DNA of 64,000 nt. Source: Syntrophotaleaceae bacterium. Lineage in GTDB: Bacteria; Desulfobacterota; Desulfuromonadia; Desulfuromonadales; Syntrophotaleaceae. The stretch lies in contig JAWKQB010000001.1 of the NCBI GenBank assembly GCA_041390365.1, positions 434,001-498,000 of the forward strand, written 5' to 3'. A program made the translations under genes and the position numbers. This document shows, in pieces, positions 23,764 to 33,987 of this stretch (position 1 is the stretch's first letter; each line of letters starts with the position of its first letter). The notes beneath the pieces are model-generated. The model searched no databases. It saw only the letters and a program-made list of their open reading frames with translations, and was not told the origin of the DNA.

Positions 23764-23841
23764 GATGAGTAATGAGTAATAGGTGATGAGTTAGGTAGAA
23801 AAGGTTTTACCGTATTCTTGTCACTCATTACTGATTACAGG
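23764..23841. repeat. GAGTAAT word-repeat hairpin inside the atp operon
   Basis: The left arm (23764-23793) has GATGAGTAATGAGTAAT words. The right arm (23817-23841) has TCACTCATTACTGATTAC. It fills the 93-base gap between atpA and atpG, while neighbouring gaps in the operon are mostly short or overlapping. Confidence 0.7.
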
Positions 23842-23849
23842 ATGTAAAA

Positions 23850-24716
23850 ATGCCCAATCTCAAGGACATCAAAAAACGGATCAACTCGGTGCGCAGCACC
23901 CAGCAGATCACCAAAGCCATGAAGATGGTGGCGGCGGCGCGTTTCCGCAAGGCGCAGCAGGCGGTGGTGGCGGCACGGCCCTACTCGGACAAGATGCACT
24001 CCGTTCTCTCCAGCCTTGCGCTGCGCGAGGATCGCCGCGCCCATCCGCTGCTGGCCGAGCGAGGCAAGGAGTGCGCCCTGGTGGTGCTGATAACCTCAGA
24101 CCGGGGGCTCTGCGGTGGCTTCAACACCAATGCCGCCAAAGCCGCCGAGCGCTTCATCCGGGAACGGCAAGGTGGGTTCGCACGCTACGAGATGCTGATT
24201 GTCGGCCGCAAAGGCAGGGAGTACATGCGGAGCCGATCGGAAGTGAACGTCGTCAAAAGCCATGAAGGGGTTACCAGTCAGGCTTCCTACCACGTCGCTT
24301 CTCTGCTGGGGCAGGAGATTGTGGCTGAATGGACCGAAGGGCGCTACGACGGTATCTTTCTTGTTTACAATACCTTCCGTAGTGCAATCAGCCAGGAGGT
24401 AACCGCGGATCAGCTGTTGCCCATCGTGCCTCGTCCCCTGGATGAGGGGGAGGTGGCCACCAGCTTTCTGTACGAGCCCAATCGGGTCGAAGTGCTGAGT
24501 TCGCTGCTGCCGAAGTATGTGGAAGTTCAGATCTACCGGGCCCTGGTGGAATCGCTGGCTTCCGAGCACGGAGCGAGAATGAGCGCCATGGACAGCGCCA
24601 CCAGCAATGCCGCAGACATGATCAGTGCCCTGACCTTGCAGTACAACCGAGCCCGGCAGGCTGTGATCACCAAGGAACTGGTGGAGATCATATCCGGCGC
24701 CCAGTCGGTTCAGTAG
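23850..24716 (+). CDS. atpG: ATP synthase F1 subunit gamma
   Basis: This is the central rotor shaft. The 288 residues begin PNLKDIKKRINSVRSTQQITKAMKMVAAARFRKAQ and end with the paired C-terminal helix (EHGARMSAMDSATSNAADMISALTLQYNRARQAVITKELVEIISGAQSV), both classic for gamma. The start lies just after the repeat at 23764-23841, with CAGGATGTAAAA ahead. 122 bases separate it from atpD. Confidence 0.96.
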   Translation: MPNLKDIKKRINSVRSTQQITKAMKMVAAARFRKAQQAVVAARPYSDKMHSVLSSLALREDRRAHPLLAERGKECALVVLITSDRGLCGGFNTNAAKAAERFIRERQGGFARYEMLIVGRKGREYMRSRSEVNVVKSHEGVTSQASYHVASLLGQEIVAEWTEGRYDGIFLVYNTFRSAISQEVTADQLLPIVPRPLDEGEVATSFLYEPNRVEVLSSLLPKYVEVQIYRALVESLASEHGARMSAMDSATSNAADMISALTLQYNRARQAVITKELVEIISGAQSVQ

Positions 24717-24838
24717 GATTTCGTTTCCAGGGACTCGCGGGCCCTGAAATTGGCGGGCGGTAATTTTCCCCGGGAAGAACAACCAAAAACCGGCCGGCTC
24801 TGTTTTTGCCGGATGCGGTTGTCAGGAGGAATCGACAT

Positions 24839-26245
<1,407 letters not shown>

Positions 26246-26267
26246 AGCGTCGGGGAGCTGAAAGCCG

Positions 26268-26678
26268 ATGGCGAAACTGAAACTGGAACTGATCACCCCG
26301 GTCAAAAAGGTGCTCAGCGAAGAGGTCGACGAAATCGTTGCTCCCGGCAGCCTGGGTCAGTTCGGGGTGCTTCCGGGGCACACCCCGATGCTCACTACAC
26401 TGCAGGTGGGCGAAATGTCCTACAGGCAGGGGGAGCAGCGCCATTATGTGGCGGTCAACTGGGGCTACGTGGAGATCGAAAACGATCTTGTGGTCATTCT
26501 GGTCGAAACCGCCGAGGCCGGGGACGAGATAGATCTGGAACGGGCTCGACGGGCGATGTCCAGGGCGGAAAAGGCTTTGTCCGAACTGAGCCCCGAAGAC
26601 AAGGATTTCCGGGTTCGGCAGGCCGCTCTGGAGCGTGCTCTGGTGCGGATTCAAGTTGCCAGCAGGAAGGTGAAATAG
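26268..26678 (+). CDS. atpC: ATP synthase F1 subunit epsilon
   Basis: This is the rotor foot and inhibitory subunit. The 136 residues show the N-terminal beta sandwich (KLKLELITPVKKVLSEEVDEIVAPGSLGQFGVLPGHTPMLTTL) and a C-terminal helical hairpin (DLERARRAMSRAEKAL). It lies 22 bases after atpD. The Fo genes a and c follow directly, three bases after its stop, which is an uncommon order. Confidence 0.95.
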   Translation: MAKLKLELITPVKKVLSEEVDEIVAPGSLGQFGVLPGHTPMLTTLQVGEMSYRQGEQRHYVAVNWGYVEIENDLVVILVETAEAGDEIDLERARRAMSRAEKALSELSPEDKDFRVRQAALERALVRIQVASRKVK

Positions 26679-26681
26679 ACC

Positions 26682-27386
26682 ATGGTTCACCCCTTTTTAT
26701 TTATGCAGTGGCTGGTGGAGAAGCTGGGCTTCGGATTCACCTCTGAAGAGCTGCATCATTACGGCTACTTTAATCACATCACATATGCATGGGTCACCAT
26801 GGGAATCCTGGTGCTGCTTGCCTGGTTGGCCGCCCGGAAGCTCAGCACCGTTCCCGGCAAAATGCAGAATTTCATGGAAGTGGTGTTCGAGCAGATCGAG
26901 CGGCTGATGGGCGAAACCATGGGGCGCAAGGGCCGGCCCTATTTCCCCCTGATCTGTACCTTGGCCCTGTTCATCCTGGTTTCCAACCTGATCGCCTTGC
27001 TGCCCGGATTCATGCCGCCGACGGCCAATCTCAACACCAATGGCGCTTTGGCCCTGACGGTTTTCTTCGGGACCCACATCATAGGGGTCAAGGAACACGG
27101 GTTGAAGTACCTGAAGCATTTTACCGGTCCCATCTGGTGGCTGATCCCACTCATGCTGCCGATCGAGCTGATCGGACATGTCGCCCGGCCGGTATCTCTC
27201 ACTCTGCGTCTTTTCGGTAATATGTACGGTCATGAAGTGGTGCTGATGATCTTTTTGTTTCTTGCGCCCTTCATTGTGCCGCTGCCGATGATGCTGATGG
27301 GGGTCTTGATTGCCTTCATCCAGACCTTCGTCTTTACCTTGTTGACCATGATCTATATCGCCGGAGCCCTGGAAGAAGCGCACTGA
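26682..27386 (+). CDS. atpB: ATP synthase Fo subunit a
   Basis: This is the membrane stator that provides the ion half-channels. The 234 residues contain several spans and the conserved region HVARPVSLTLRLFGNMYGHE with the essential arginine (LRLFGNM), then a C-terminal segment LIAFIQTFVFTLLTMIYIAGALEE. It starts three bases after atpC, so it is in the same transcript. No atpI gene precedes it, unlike many relatives where atpI-atpB-atpE stand apart. Confidence 0.95.
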   Translation: MVHPFLFMQWLVEKLGFGFTSEELHHYGYFNHITYAWVTMGILVLLAWLAARKLSTVPGKMQNFMEVVFEQIERLMGETMGRKGRPYFPLICTLALFILVSNLIALLPGFMPPTANLNTNGALALTVFFGTHIIGVKEHGLKYLKHFTGPIWWLIPLMLPIELIGHVARPVSLTLRLFGNMYGHEVVLMIFLFLAPFIVPLPMMLMGVLIAFIQTFVFTLLTMIYIAGALEEAH

Positions 27387-27451
27387 GGCGCGGGGAGAAG
27401 CTTCGGAGGAATTGCCAGCTCATCATTCTAAAGTAAAAAGGAGAGGAAAAG

Positions 27452-27727
27452 ATGGACTTTTTTTCATTGTGCATGATCGTTGCAGGATTCGGCATGGCGG
27501 TAGGTGTCATTCCTACCAGTCTGGCTCAGGGCATGGCCATCAGGAGTGCTCTGGAAGGGGTGGCTCGTAACCCCGGCGCGAGCGGCAAGCTTCTGACAAC
27601 CATGATGATCGGTCTGGCGATGATCGAATCGCTGGCCATCTACGTCTTTGTCGTGGCGATGATCATCCTGTTCGCCAACCCCTTCACGGCAGATGTACTC
27701 AGCATGGCTGCCAAAGCTGCCCAGTAA
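27452..27727 (+). CDS. atpE: ATP synthase Fo subunit c
   Basis: This is the rotor-ring proteolipid of 91 residues with two hydrophobic hairpin helices and the polar loop VARNPGASGK. The ion-binding glutamate is E59 in helix 2. Gln26 lies exactly 33 residues earlier, and Ser60 and Tyr64 follow, the pattern of Na+-binding rings such as Ilyobacter (Gln32, Glu65, Ser66, Tyr70). The helix-1 glycine repeat is broken: GVIPTSLAQG stands where GxGxGxG is expected. The gene has AAAAGGAGAGG upstream and ends the operon before a strong terminator. Confidence 0.95.
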   Translation: MDFFSLCMIVAGFGMAVGVIPTSLAQGMAIRSALEGVARNPGASGKLLTTMMIGLAMIESLAIYVFVVAMIILFANPFTADVLSMAAKAAQ

Positions 27728-27785
27728 CGCCAATCACTTGCAAAACTCCCCGGCCCTATAGGCCAGGGGCAATGGCTAATGTCAA

Positions 27786-27840
27786 TGGGTTTTCGGGGAT
27801 GCAGGAAGGCGCTGCATCTCTGAAAACCTGTTTTTTTTTT
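27786..27840 (+). terminator. Terminator of the ATP synthase operon
   Basis: Two-part stem: GGGTTTTC with GAAAACC outside, and GGATGCAG with CTGCATCT inside. A run of about 11 T follows at 27830-27840. Confidence 0.93.
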
Positions 27841-27893
27841 GACTCATAAGACACCATAGGACCTATAGGACCCATAGGACATATAAGACCTGA
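27841..27893. repeat. ATAGGAC word repeat
   Basis: Directly after the atp terminator, five or six near-copies of a 9-11 base word occur: GACTCATAA, GACACCATAG, GACCTATAG, GACCCATAG, GACATATAA. No partner arm was found. Confidence 0.65.
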
Positions 27894-28475
27894 AAAGCAC
27901 TGTGCAGGTTTCCCGCCCGCCCCATGACACTTTCTGTAATACTTTTCATAACCGAAAACCGGCCTCCAAAAAGAAAAGATTATTCCAACTCTGGCTGAAA
28001 ATTCTAAAAACAGGGCTTGGAACGCGCTAATTGTCCCAGGAGAAACGTCCTTCTTGGTAAGTTATGGTTAATGTGGGGAGAGGGTCGATTTTTTTTGGCT
28101 AAAAAGTGTTAATCCGAAGAGATTATTGTCCTGCAGGAGATTAAGAAAAAATCATAATTCTGGGGCTTTTCGAGTATAAGAATTAGGCGAAGCAAATTTT
28201 TGCCGACCTTTTCTTGAATCCTCTCGTTTTGCATTAGGAAAAGCAAAAAAACCGTTTTTGAGGGTGGAAGCCAGGTTGGATTTGTTTCATTTTTAATTTG
28301 GGCTGCAAATGGCTCATGAAAAGATGCCATCTCCGGAATTTTCAGCCTAGAAAATTTACATAATCATCAAACAGGCGTCGTCAGAAAATTCTGTTTTTTG
28401 GCCGACTATCGTCGGCCAAGGGTCTGGTCTGGGGGCAAGGGAGATCGTCGATTACAGGGGAAATATGGAGCTCGG
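27894..28475. other. Long AT-rich intergenic region
   Basis: About 580 bases lie between the atp operon and the convergent response-regulator gene. Base composition is clearly lower in GC than the flanks. A minus-strand open frame at 28109-28330 has no ribosome site and no recognisable content. No terminator with a clean T tract is seen for the response regulator. I find nothing else to support here. Confidence 0.5.
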
Positions 28476-29171
28476 TCAAAGGGCCTGCCCGGAAGCCCCG
28501 TCAGTCGGGATTTCGAACTTGTACCCGACACCATAGACGGAATGGATCAGTTCCTGGTCGGGAGCGACAGAGGTGATCTTCCTGCGCAGTTTCTTGATAT
28601 GGCTGTCGATGGTCCTGTCGCTGACAATGCGCTGGTCGGAATAGATTTTTTCCATCAGCTGATTGCGGGAAAACAGTCTCCCGGGGTTGGCGGCGAGAAA
28701 ATGCAGCAGTTTGAATTCCACTGCCGTCAAATCCAGGTCGCGGCCATGGAGGATGGCGCGATAGGTTGCCTCGTCGAGGGTCAGGCCCTCGGCCTGCACC
28801 GTTTCTCTGCCCTGGGTGCGGCGCAGCACTGCCTTGATCCGAGCCACCACCTCGCGGGGACTGAAAGGCTTGCAGACGTAGTCATCGGCTCCCAGTTCCA
28901 GTCCGAGAAGGCGATCGATTTCCTCCACCCTGGCCGTGACCATGATGACCGGCACATCCGAAAAGGATCGAATCTCTTTGCAGATGTCCATGCCGTCACG
29001 GCCGGGCAGCATCAGGTCGAGTACGATCAGGACCGGACGCTGCTCCCTGACCCAGGGCAGGACGGACAGCCCGTCGCTCAGGCAATGGGGTTCGAAGCCG
29101 GCCAGCCGCAGATAGTCCGCCAGGATGCCGGCCAGGCGCTCCTCGTCTTCCACAATCAGTATTTTTTTCAT
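28476..29171 (-). CDS. OmpR/BaeR-type response regulator
   Basis: This is a DNA-binding response regulator of 231 residues. The receiver domain has EDEE near the N terminus, phospho-acceptor Asp in VLDLMLPGRDG (about 52), and KPFSPREVVARI. A winged-helix domain follows (ELTAVEFKLL-like DLDLTAVEFKLLHFLA, then DRTIDSHIKKLRRKI and YGVGYKFE). Its start overlaps the kinase stop as ATGA. The nearby Spy/CpxP-like gene suggests envelope-stress control in the BaeSR/CpxAR manner; that is inference from context. Confidence 0.93.
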   Translation of the reverse strand: MKKILIVEDEERLAGILADYLRLAGFEPHCLSDGLSVLPWVREQRPVLIVLDLMLPGRDGMDICKEIRSFSDVPVIMVTARVEEIDRLLGLELGADDYVCKPFSPREVVARIKAVLRRTQGRETVQAEGLTLDEATYRAILHGRDLDLTAVEFKLLHFLAANPGRLFSRNQLMEKIYSDQRIVSDRTIDSHIKKLRRKITSVAPDQELIHSVYGVGYKFEIPTDGASGQAL

Positions 29172-30619
29172 GACAGCTGCTGACCCTTCAGGGGAAAGAC
29201 AATTTCCACTCCCAGGCCGCCGAGAGGCGACGGGAGGGCAATTATGGTTCCGTCATGCGCTTCCACGATGTTCTTGCACATCGCCAGACCGAGGCCGGCG
29301 CCGCCGGTCGCACGGCTGCGTGACCTTTCCACTCTGAAAAGCCGGTCGAACAGGCGCTCCAGCTTGTCATCGGGTACGCCGGGAGCCGAATCCTGAAAAA
29401 GAACGACGGCCCGGTTTTTGTCCCCGCTCATGCGAATGCGAAGTTCCCCGTCCCGGTCTGTATAGCGCAGGGAGTTTTCCAGCAGGTTGCCGAAAAGCTG
29501 GTGCAGGCGCCGTTCGTCGGCCTCAATGATAAAGGGCGTGCCCTGGGGGATCTCATCCACCAGGCGAATTCCCTGCATTTCAAACTCCCCGCGAAAAGAT
29601 TCTATGGATGCAGCCAGGTTGTCCGCCAGATCAATTGGTTCCTTACGATAACTCAAGGCGCCGATATCTGCCAGGGAAAGCTGGTAGAGGTCGTCGACAA
29701 GACGGCTCAGGTGCATCACCTCCCCATGCAGCATGGCCATCGACTGGGGACTCAGGGGACGTACTCCGTCCTGCAGGGACTCGATTTCACCCCGCAGCAC
29801 GGCCAGGGGCGTCCTCAGCTCGTGAGAAATGTCTGCAACCCATTGGCGACGCAACTGTTCGTTTTTCTCGAGGGTTTGCGCCAGGCTGTTGAAATCCCTT
29901 GCGAGCTGACCGAGTTCATCGGATGCTTCGGCAGGGACGCGGGCACTGTAGTCGCCTGCCGCCAATCGATGGGTGGCCGCCGCGACTCCCGTGATGCGCT
30001 TGACCAGGCGCCTTGCCAGAGGGATGGAAAGCAGGGCGGCCGCGGCGGCTGTAATCAGGGCGATCAGGGCGAAGGACTTGCGCTGTTTTTCCACGAAGCG
30101 CAGCTGGAGCGGGTCGACGATGTGCTTGGGGGGGACCATGCCCAGATAGCCGATGGTTCGACCCTGCGCTTCGAGAGAACGCAGGTCGATGTTTTCGAGA
30201 GGCCGATCGGGCCCGAACAGCAGGGATTTATCGGCATTCAGCAGCACTACCCGGCGCTCGAAGGTGTGCGGCGCCCTGCCGAACAACCTCCTGGGGAACC
30301 TGGACATCTGATTCGCGTGCGCCCCGGTTTCCCGACGGGTGTCGTTACGATAGGCGCGCTGTTCCTCCGGTACGGTCTGCTCCAGGAGCTTTCGCCAGAC
30401 AAGGGGATCGTTCCCCAGGAAATCCCAGCTGCCGTACTCGGAATAAGCGTGTTCCAGGTGATCAGCCAAATCTTCGATACGGGCTTGTTCGATATTGTTA
30501 ATGTAGCGGAGAAATCCTCGATCGAAGCTTATTTTCATCACGAAGAACATGACGGCGACCAGGGTACACGTCGCCAGCAGAAAAGCCAGGAAAAGCCGCT
30601 GGGTGATGCTGATTTTCAT
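29168..30619 (-). CDS. Envelope-stress sensor histidine kinase (BaeS/CpxA-like)
   Basis: This is a membrane histidine kinase of 483 residues. Span 1 is at about 9-31, a periplasmic sensor of about 145 residues follows, span 2 is near 178-198, then HAMP, the H-box ISHELRTPLAVLRGE (His near 265), the N-box GNLLENSLRYTD, and GGAGLGLAMCKNIVE. The kinase gene precedes the regulator, and both are transcribed away from the Spy-like gene at 30806. The periplasmic part is rich in Arg (RRETGAHANQMSRFPRRLFGR). It is complete. Confidence 0.93.
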   Translation of the reverse strand: MKISITQRLFLAFLLATCTLVAVMFFVMKISFDRGFLRYINNIEQARIEDLADHLEHAYSEYGSWDFLGNDPLVWRKLLEQTVPEEQRAYRNDTRRETGAHANQMSRFPRRLFGRAPHTFERRVVLLNADKSLLFGPDRPLENIDLRSLEAQGRTIGYLGMVPPKHIVDPLQLRFVEKQRKSFALIALITAAAAALLSIPLARRLVKRITGVAAATHRLAAGDYSARVPAEASDELGQLARDFNSLAQTLEKNEQLRRQWVADISHELRTPLAVLRGEIESLQDGVRPLSPQSMAMLHGEVMHLSRLVDDLYQLSLADIGALSYRKEPIDLADNLAASIESFRGEFEMQGIRLVDEIPQGTPFIIEADERRLHQLFGNLLENSLRYTDRDGELRIRMSGDKNRAVVLFQDSAPGVPDDKLERLFDRLFRVERSRSRATGGAGLGLAMCKNIVEAHDGTIIALPSPLGGLGVEIVFPLKGQQLS

Positions 30620-30805
30620 GCTTTTTCCGCCTCCGATTCTGTTTTGGGATGAAAACTAAGTACCATATCCCTGCTGGAGGATTCCAGGTGAAAGCCGGAA
30701 CAGTTTTTATTTCCTTATTTCTTTCATAATTCCTGCAAGGTTGGGGTGTAAAAAGATTCCAGAAAACCCAGTAACACTCTGCTTCCGTCACCAAAGGAGA
30801 AAAAC

Positions 30806-31348
30806 ATGAAAAAGGGAATTTTGACACTTGGACTGATTTTCGTCATGGTGTTGACCTCCGCATTCACCGCCATGGCGTCCAGAGATGGGGGCCGGGGCCG
30901 CGGCGACCATCAGCAGCGGGGCAAGGGCAGGCTCTGTGCAATGAAAGGACCCGGTCATTCCCTGGCGCGTCTGCTCGGCCAGTTGGATCTCACGCCGGAA
31001 CAGGAGCAGCAGGCCGACCGGCTGATTCAGGCCAATCGGGAAAAGGTTCAGGCTTTACGCGATCAGATGACTGCTGTCCGCTCCAAGCTGAACCAGGCGA
31101 TGAATCCGAAAACCTTCGATGAAAAGGCTGTGCGTCAGGCTGCCGCCGAAAAGGCCCGAATTCAAACGGAAATGATGGTCAATCGGGCCAAAACGCATCA
31201 ACAGATCTATGCCCTTTTGACTCCCGAGCAGCAGGAACTGGCCGATTTGGCCCGCAACCTTGAACGCCTGGGGGGAGGCCGCCAGAAAAAAGGATTTCGC
31301 CAGGCATGCGATTTCATGGGGCCGAGAGGGCCACGCAACGCAGAGTAG
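30806..31348 (+). CDS. Spy/CpxP-family periplasmic stress protein
   Basis: This is a secreted helical protein of 180 residues. A signal peptide ends near MASRDGG. Two LTxxQ-type motifs mark the family (LTPEQEQQADRLI and LTPEQQELADLARNL) within long charged helices. Spy and CpxP act as periplasmic chaperones or as sensors that damp CpxA. The region after the signal is rich in Gly, Arg and His (RDGGRGRGDHQQRGKGR), which could bind metal, though that is only suggestive. It is divergent from the two-component pair, whose likely target it is. The ribosome site is AAAGGAG. Confidence 0.88.
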   Translation: MKKGILTLGLIFVMVLTSAFTAMASRDGGRGRGDHQQRGKGRLCAMKGPGHSLARLLGQLDLTPEQEQQADRLIQANREKVQALRDQMTAVRSKLNQAMNPKTFDEKAVRQAAAEKARIQTEMMVNRAKTHQQIYALLTPEQQELADLARNLERLGGGRQKKGFRQACDFMGPRGPRNAE

Positions 31349-31375
31349 GGTGTAACGCAATCCAGATCGATCAAG

Positions 31376-31413
31376 GAAAAGGCCTGCTCCGAAATTCCGG
31401 GGGCAGGCCTTTT
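31376..31413 (+). terminator. Intrinsic terminator after the Spy-like gene
   Basis: Perfect 11-bp stem AAAAGGCCTGC (31377-31387) and GCAGGCCTTTT (31403-31413), with the T run forming part of the arm. Confidence 0.85.
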
Positions 31414-31666
31414 GATATTTAAGGTTGGATCGTTTTGGGGGATGGAATTAAAAAAGTTTATGGTAAATCCAATTTTATATATAAAATTAAACATAAAAAT
31501 TTTTGGAATATTATTTGCTTAGAGACCATTAAAACCGCACGACCAGCTATCAAATCCTGTTTCCAAGGGGAAATAGCAGAGCTTTCGGATATCCTATTCA
31601 AGCGACGGGAAAAGCCCGTTGCTGATGCTTTTGTTATCTGCAGATATTTAAAAAAGAGGGATCAGC
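31414..31666. other. AT-rich leader of the chemoreceptor gene
   Basis: 253 bases, very AT-rich on the left (near 31445-31515). A stem GCGACGGG / CCCGTTGC lies at 31602-31622, about 45 bases before the chemoreceptor start. It is not followed by T and I cannot match it to a known riboswitch. Confidence 0.4.
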
Positions 31667-33892
31667 ATGAACATTCGCGTGAAGATTACGGCAATGGGAA
31701 TCGGTCTGGTTTTTCTTACGGCACTATTTATCGCCGGAGCGGCTGTTTATCAGAAAGGGGTCATCCAGAACAAGATCGACGAGGTGATCAAACGGCAGGG
31801 CATGGATGAAACGGCGAAAGTTGCGCAGAGCGTCTACCTGATGTGTCAAGCCATGTACGAGTCGGTGACCCAGACCGTGGCCAACAATCTCAAAGTCGCG
31901 GAAGAGGTCATGACAGGAATGGGACCGGTGTCCTTTTCCACCGAGACCGCCGAGTGGGAAGCCGTCAACCAATTGAACAAGGAGCGGCGACAGGTCGTGT
32001 TGCCGAAAATGCAGGTGGGGGGCAAATGGCTCGGCCAGAACTATTCGTCGGATACCGCCACCCCTCTGGTGGACAAGGTCAAGGATCTGGTCGGGGGAAC
32101 CTGCACCATTTTTCAACGGATGAATGCTGAAGGGGACATGCTGCGGGTGGCAACCAACGTGCAGAAACTGGATGGCACGCGCGCCATCGGCACCTATATC
32201 CCCCATAAAAATCCCGATGGCAAACTTAACCCGGTCATCGAGGCCGTGCTGCGCGGCGAGACCTTTACCGGCAGGGCCTACGTGGTCAATGCCTGGTATA
32301 TCACGGCCTACAAGCCGATCTGGGATTCCCGGCATGAACAGGTCGTCGGTGTCCTCTATTTTGGCGAAAAGCAGGAGAATGTCTCCAGTCTCCGCAAGGG
32401 CATCATGGATGCGGTTGTCGGCCAGACCGGTTACGTCTTTGTGCTTGGGGGCCAGGGGGATCAGAAAGGGGTTTACCTGGTATCGAAGAACGGTGCTCGC
32501 GATGGGGAAAACATCTACGATATGCAGGATGCAGAAGGCCGCTATTTCATCCGTTCTCTGATCGACAAAGCCCTGGCGCCACAGAATGACCCAAAAGGCA
32601 TTCCGGTCTCCTATGAACGGTATGAATGGCAGAACGAAGGTGAAGCCAGACCGCGGGCCAAAATCGCAGCGGTCACCTACTTTGCCCCCTGGGACTGGGT
32701 GATCGGGGCCACTATCTACGAGGACGACCTCGAGGGGGCCCGAAACCAGGTAGAGGCGGGTCTTGGCAAGATGGTGAAACAGATTCTGTGGGTGGCGGCC
32801 CTGATCGTGTCGGTGGCGGCGGTGGCCGGTTACCGGCTGGCCAGGAACATCAGTCTCCCGTTGCGCAAGGCTGTCGCCATGATTCAGGATCTGGAACGGG
32901 GCAAGCTGGACAGCCGTCTGCGTATGCAGCGCAGGGATGAAATCGGGCAGATCGCCGAGGCGATGGACGGGTTTGCGGAAAATCTGCAGGGGGAAGTTGT
33001 GACCGCATTCCAAAAACTTGCGGAGGGCGACTTCACTTTCGAGGCCCAGGGGGTGATACGGGAACCTCTGGCGCAGGCCAACCGGGCTCTGGTCGAGGTC
33101 ATGACCCGGGGCCAGGTTGCGGCGGCCCAGATTGCCGAGGCATCGGCCCAGGTTTCCGATGCGGCCCAGAGCCTGTCGCAAGGGGCCACCGAGTCTGCTG
33201 CTTCCCTTGAGGAAATCAGCGCTTCGATGACGGAGCTGGCCAGCCAGACCCGGCGCAATGCCGACAACGCCGACAAGGCGAACAAGTTGTCGACGGAGAC
33301 CCGGGAAGCGGCAGCCAGAGGCGCTGAACTGATGAAGGACCTGGTCCGGGCCATGGAGGACATCGAGAAAGCCAGCGAAGACATTTCGAAAATCAATCGG
33401 GTGATCGATGAGATCGCGTTCCAGACCAATCTGCTGGCCCTGAACGCGGCCGTGGAGGCAGCGCGGGCGGGCCAGCACGGCAAAGGGTTCGCGGTCGTGG
33501 CAGAAGAAGTTCGCCATCTTGCTGCGCGGAGCGCCAAGGCGTCCGAGGAGACGGCCCTGCTGATCGAGAACGGTCTGGAAAAATCCCGCGGCGGTTGCGA
33601 TCTCGCCGACAGAACCTGGAGTGCCCTGCAGGACATTGCGGCCGCAGCCGAGCAGGCCGCCGCCCTTATTTGCGAAATCGCAGCTTCTTCCGGGGAGCAG
33701 GCGGAAGGTATCGGGCAGGTCAACCAGGGATTGGGGCAGATCGATCAGGTGACCCAGCAGAACACGGCCAATGCCGAGGAAAGCGCCGCTGCGGCAGAGG
33801 AGTTGGCAGGGCAGGCAGACTATCTGCGGCAGATGCTGGGAAAATTCCGGTTGAAAAAAGAAGGGGAGTCTCCCGCCCGGATAACCATCTGA
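31667..33892 (+). CDS. Methyl-accepting chemotaxis protein with Cache sensor
   Basis: This is a membrane chemoreceptor of 741 residues. Span 1 is near 8-30. A large periplasmic Cache 3/Cache 2-type sensor of about 340 residues follows (GGTCTIFQRMNAEGDMLRVATNV; VVGVLYFGEK; YVFVLGGQGDQKG; YFAPWDWVIGATI). Span 2 is near 368-390, then HAMP, then the cytoplasmic signalling rod whose tip is EIAFQTNLLALNAAVEAARAGQHGKGFAVVAEEVR (about 580-615). It ends without a CheR-tethering pentapeptide. The start is behind AAAGAGGGATCAGC. It is convergent with the CheB-CheR fusion gene; a shared chemosensory function is possible but not shown. Confidence 0.94.
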   Translation: MNIRVKITAMGIGLVFLTALFIAGAAVYQKGVIQNKIDEVIKRQGMDETAKVAQSVYLMCQAMYESVTQTVANNLKVAEEVMTGMGPVSFSTETAEWEAVNQLNKERRQVVLPKMQVGGKWLGQNYSSDTATPLVDKVKDLVGGTCTIFQRMNAEGDMLRVATNVQKLDGTRAIGTYIPHKNPDGKLNPVIEAVLRGETFTGRAYVVNAWYITAYKPIWDSRHEQVVGVLYFGEKQENVSSLRKGIMDAVVGQTGYVFVLGGQGDQKGVYLVSKNGARDGENIYDMQDAEGRYFIRSLIDKALAPQNDPKGIPVSYERYEWQNEGEARPRAKIAAVTYFAPWDWVIGATIYEDDLEGARNQVEAGLGKMVKQILWVAALIVSVAAVAGYRLARNISLPLRKAVAMIQDLERGKLDSRLRMQRRDEIGQIAEAMDGFAENLQGEVVTAFQKLAEGDFTFEAQGVIREPLAQANRALVEVMTRGQVAAAQIAEASAQVSDAAQSLSQGATESAASLEEISASMTELASQTRRNADNADKANKLSTETREAAARGAELMKDLVRAMEDIEKASEDISKINRVIDEIAFQTNLLALNAAVEAARAGQHGKGFAVVAEEVRHLAARSAKASEETALLIENGLEKSRGGCDLADRTWSALQDIAAAAEQAAALICEIAASSGEQAEGIGQVNQGLGQIDQVTQQNTANAEESAAAAEELAGQADYLRQMLGKFRLKKEGESPARITI

Positions 33893-33943
33893 AGCTGTGA
33901 GTCAGGCCGGACAGGGTTTTTGCATTCCGCAGCGGGAGCGGAC

Positions 33944-33976
33944 ATCAAAAGGGGGCACGGGATGCCCCCTTTTGAT
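33944..33976. terminator. Bidirectional terminator
   Basis: Perfect 14-bp arms ATCAAAAGGGGGCA (33944-33957) and TGCCCCCTTTTGAT (33963-33976) between two convergent genes. Confidence 0.85.
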
Positions 33977-33987
33977 GCATCGTGGCG

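Noticed and set aside
28109..28330. Minus-strand open frame of 73 codons in the gap after the atp operon
   Set aside because: No ribosome site, AT-rich composition and a sequence without family features.
31602..31622. GCGACGGG/CCCGTTGC hairpin before the chemoreceptor as a riboswitch
   Set aside because: Only one stem, no T tract and no conserved core of any class I know.
31724..33517. Open frame of about 600 codons antisense to the chemoreceptor
   Set aside because: A shadow of the coding bias; the plus-strand receptor is unmistakable.
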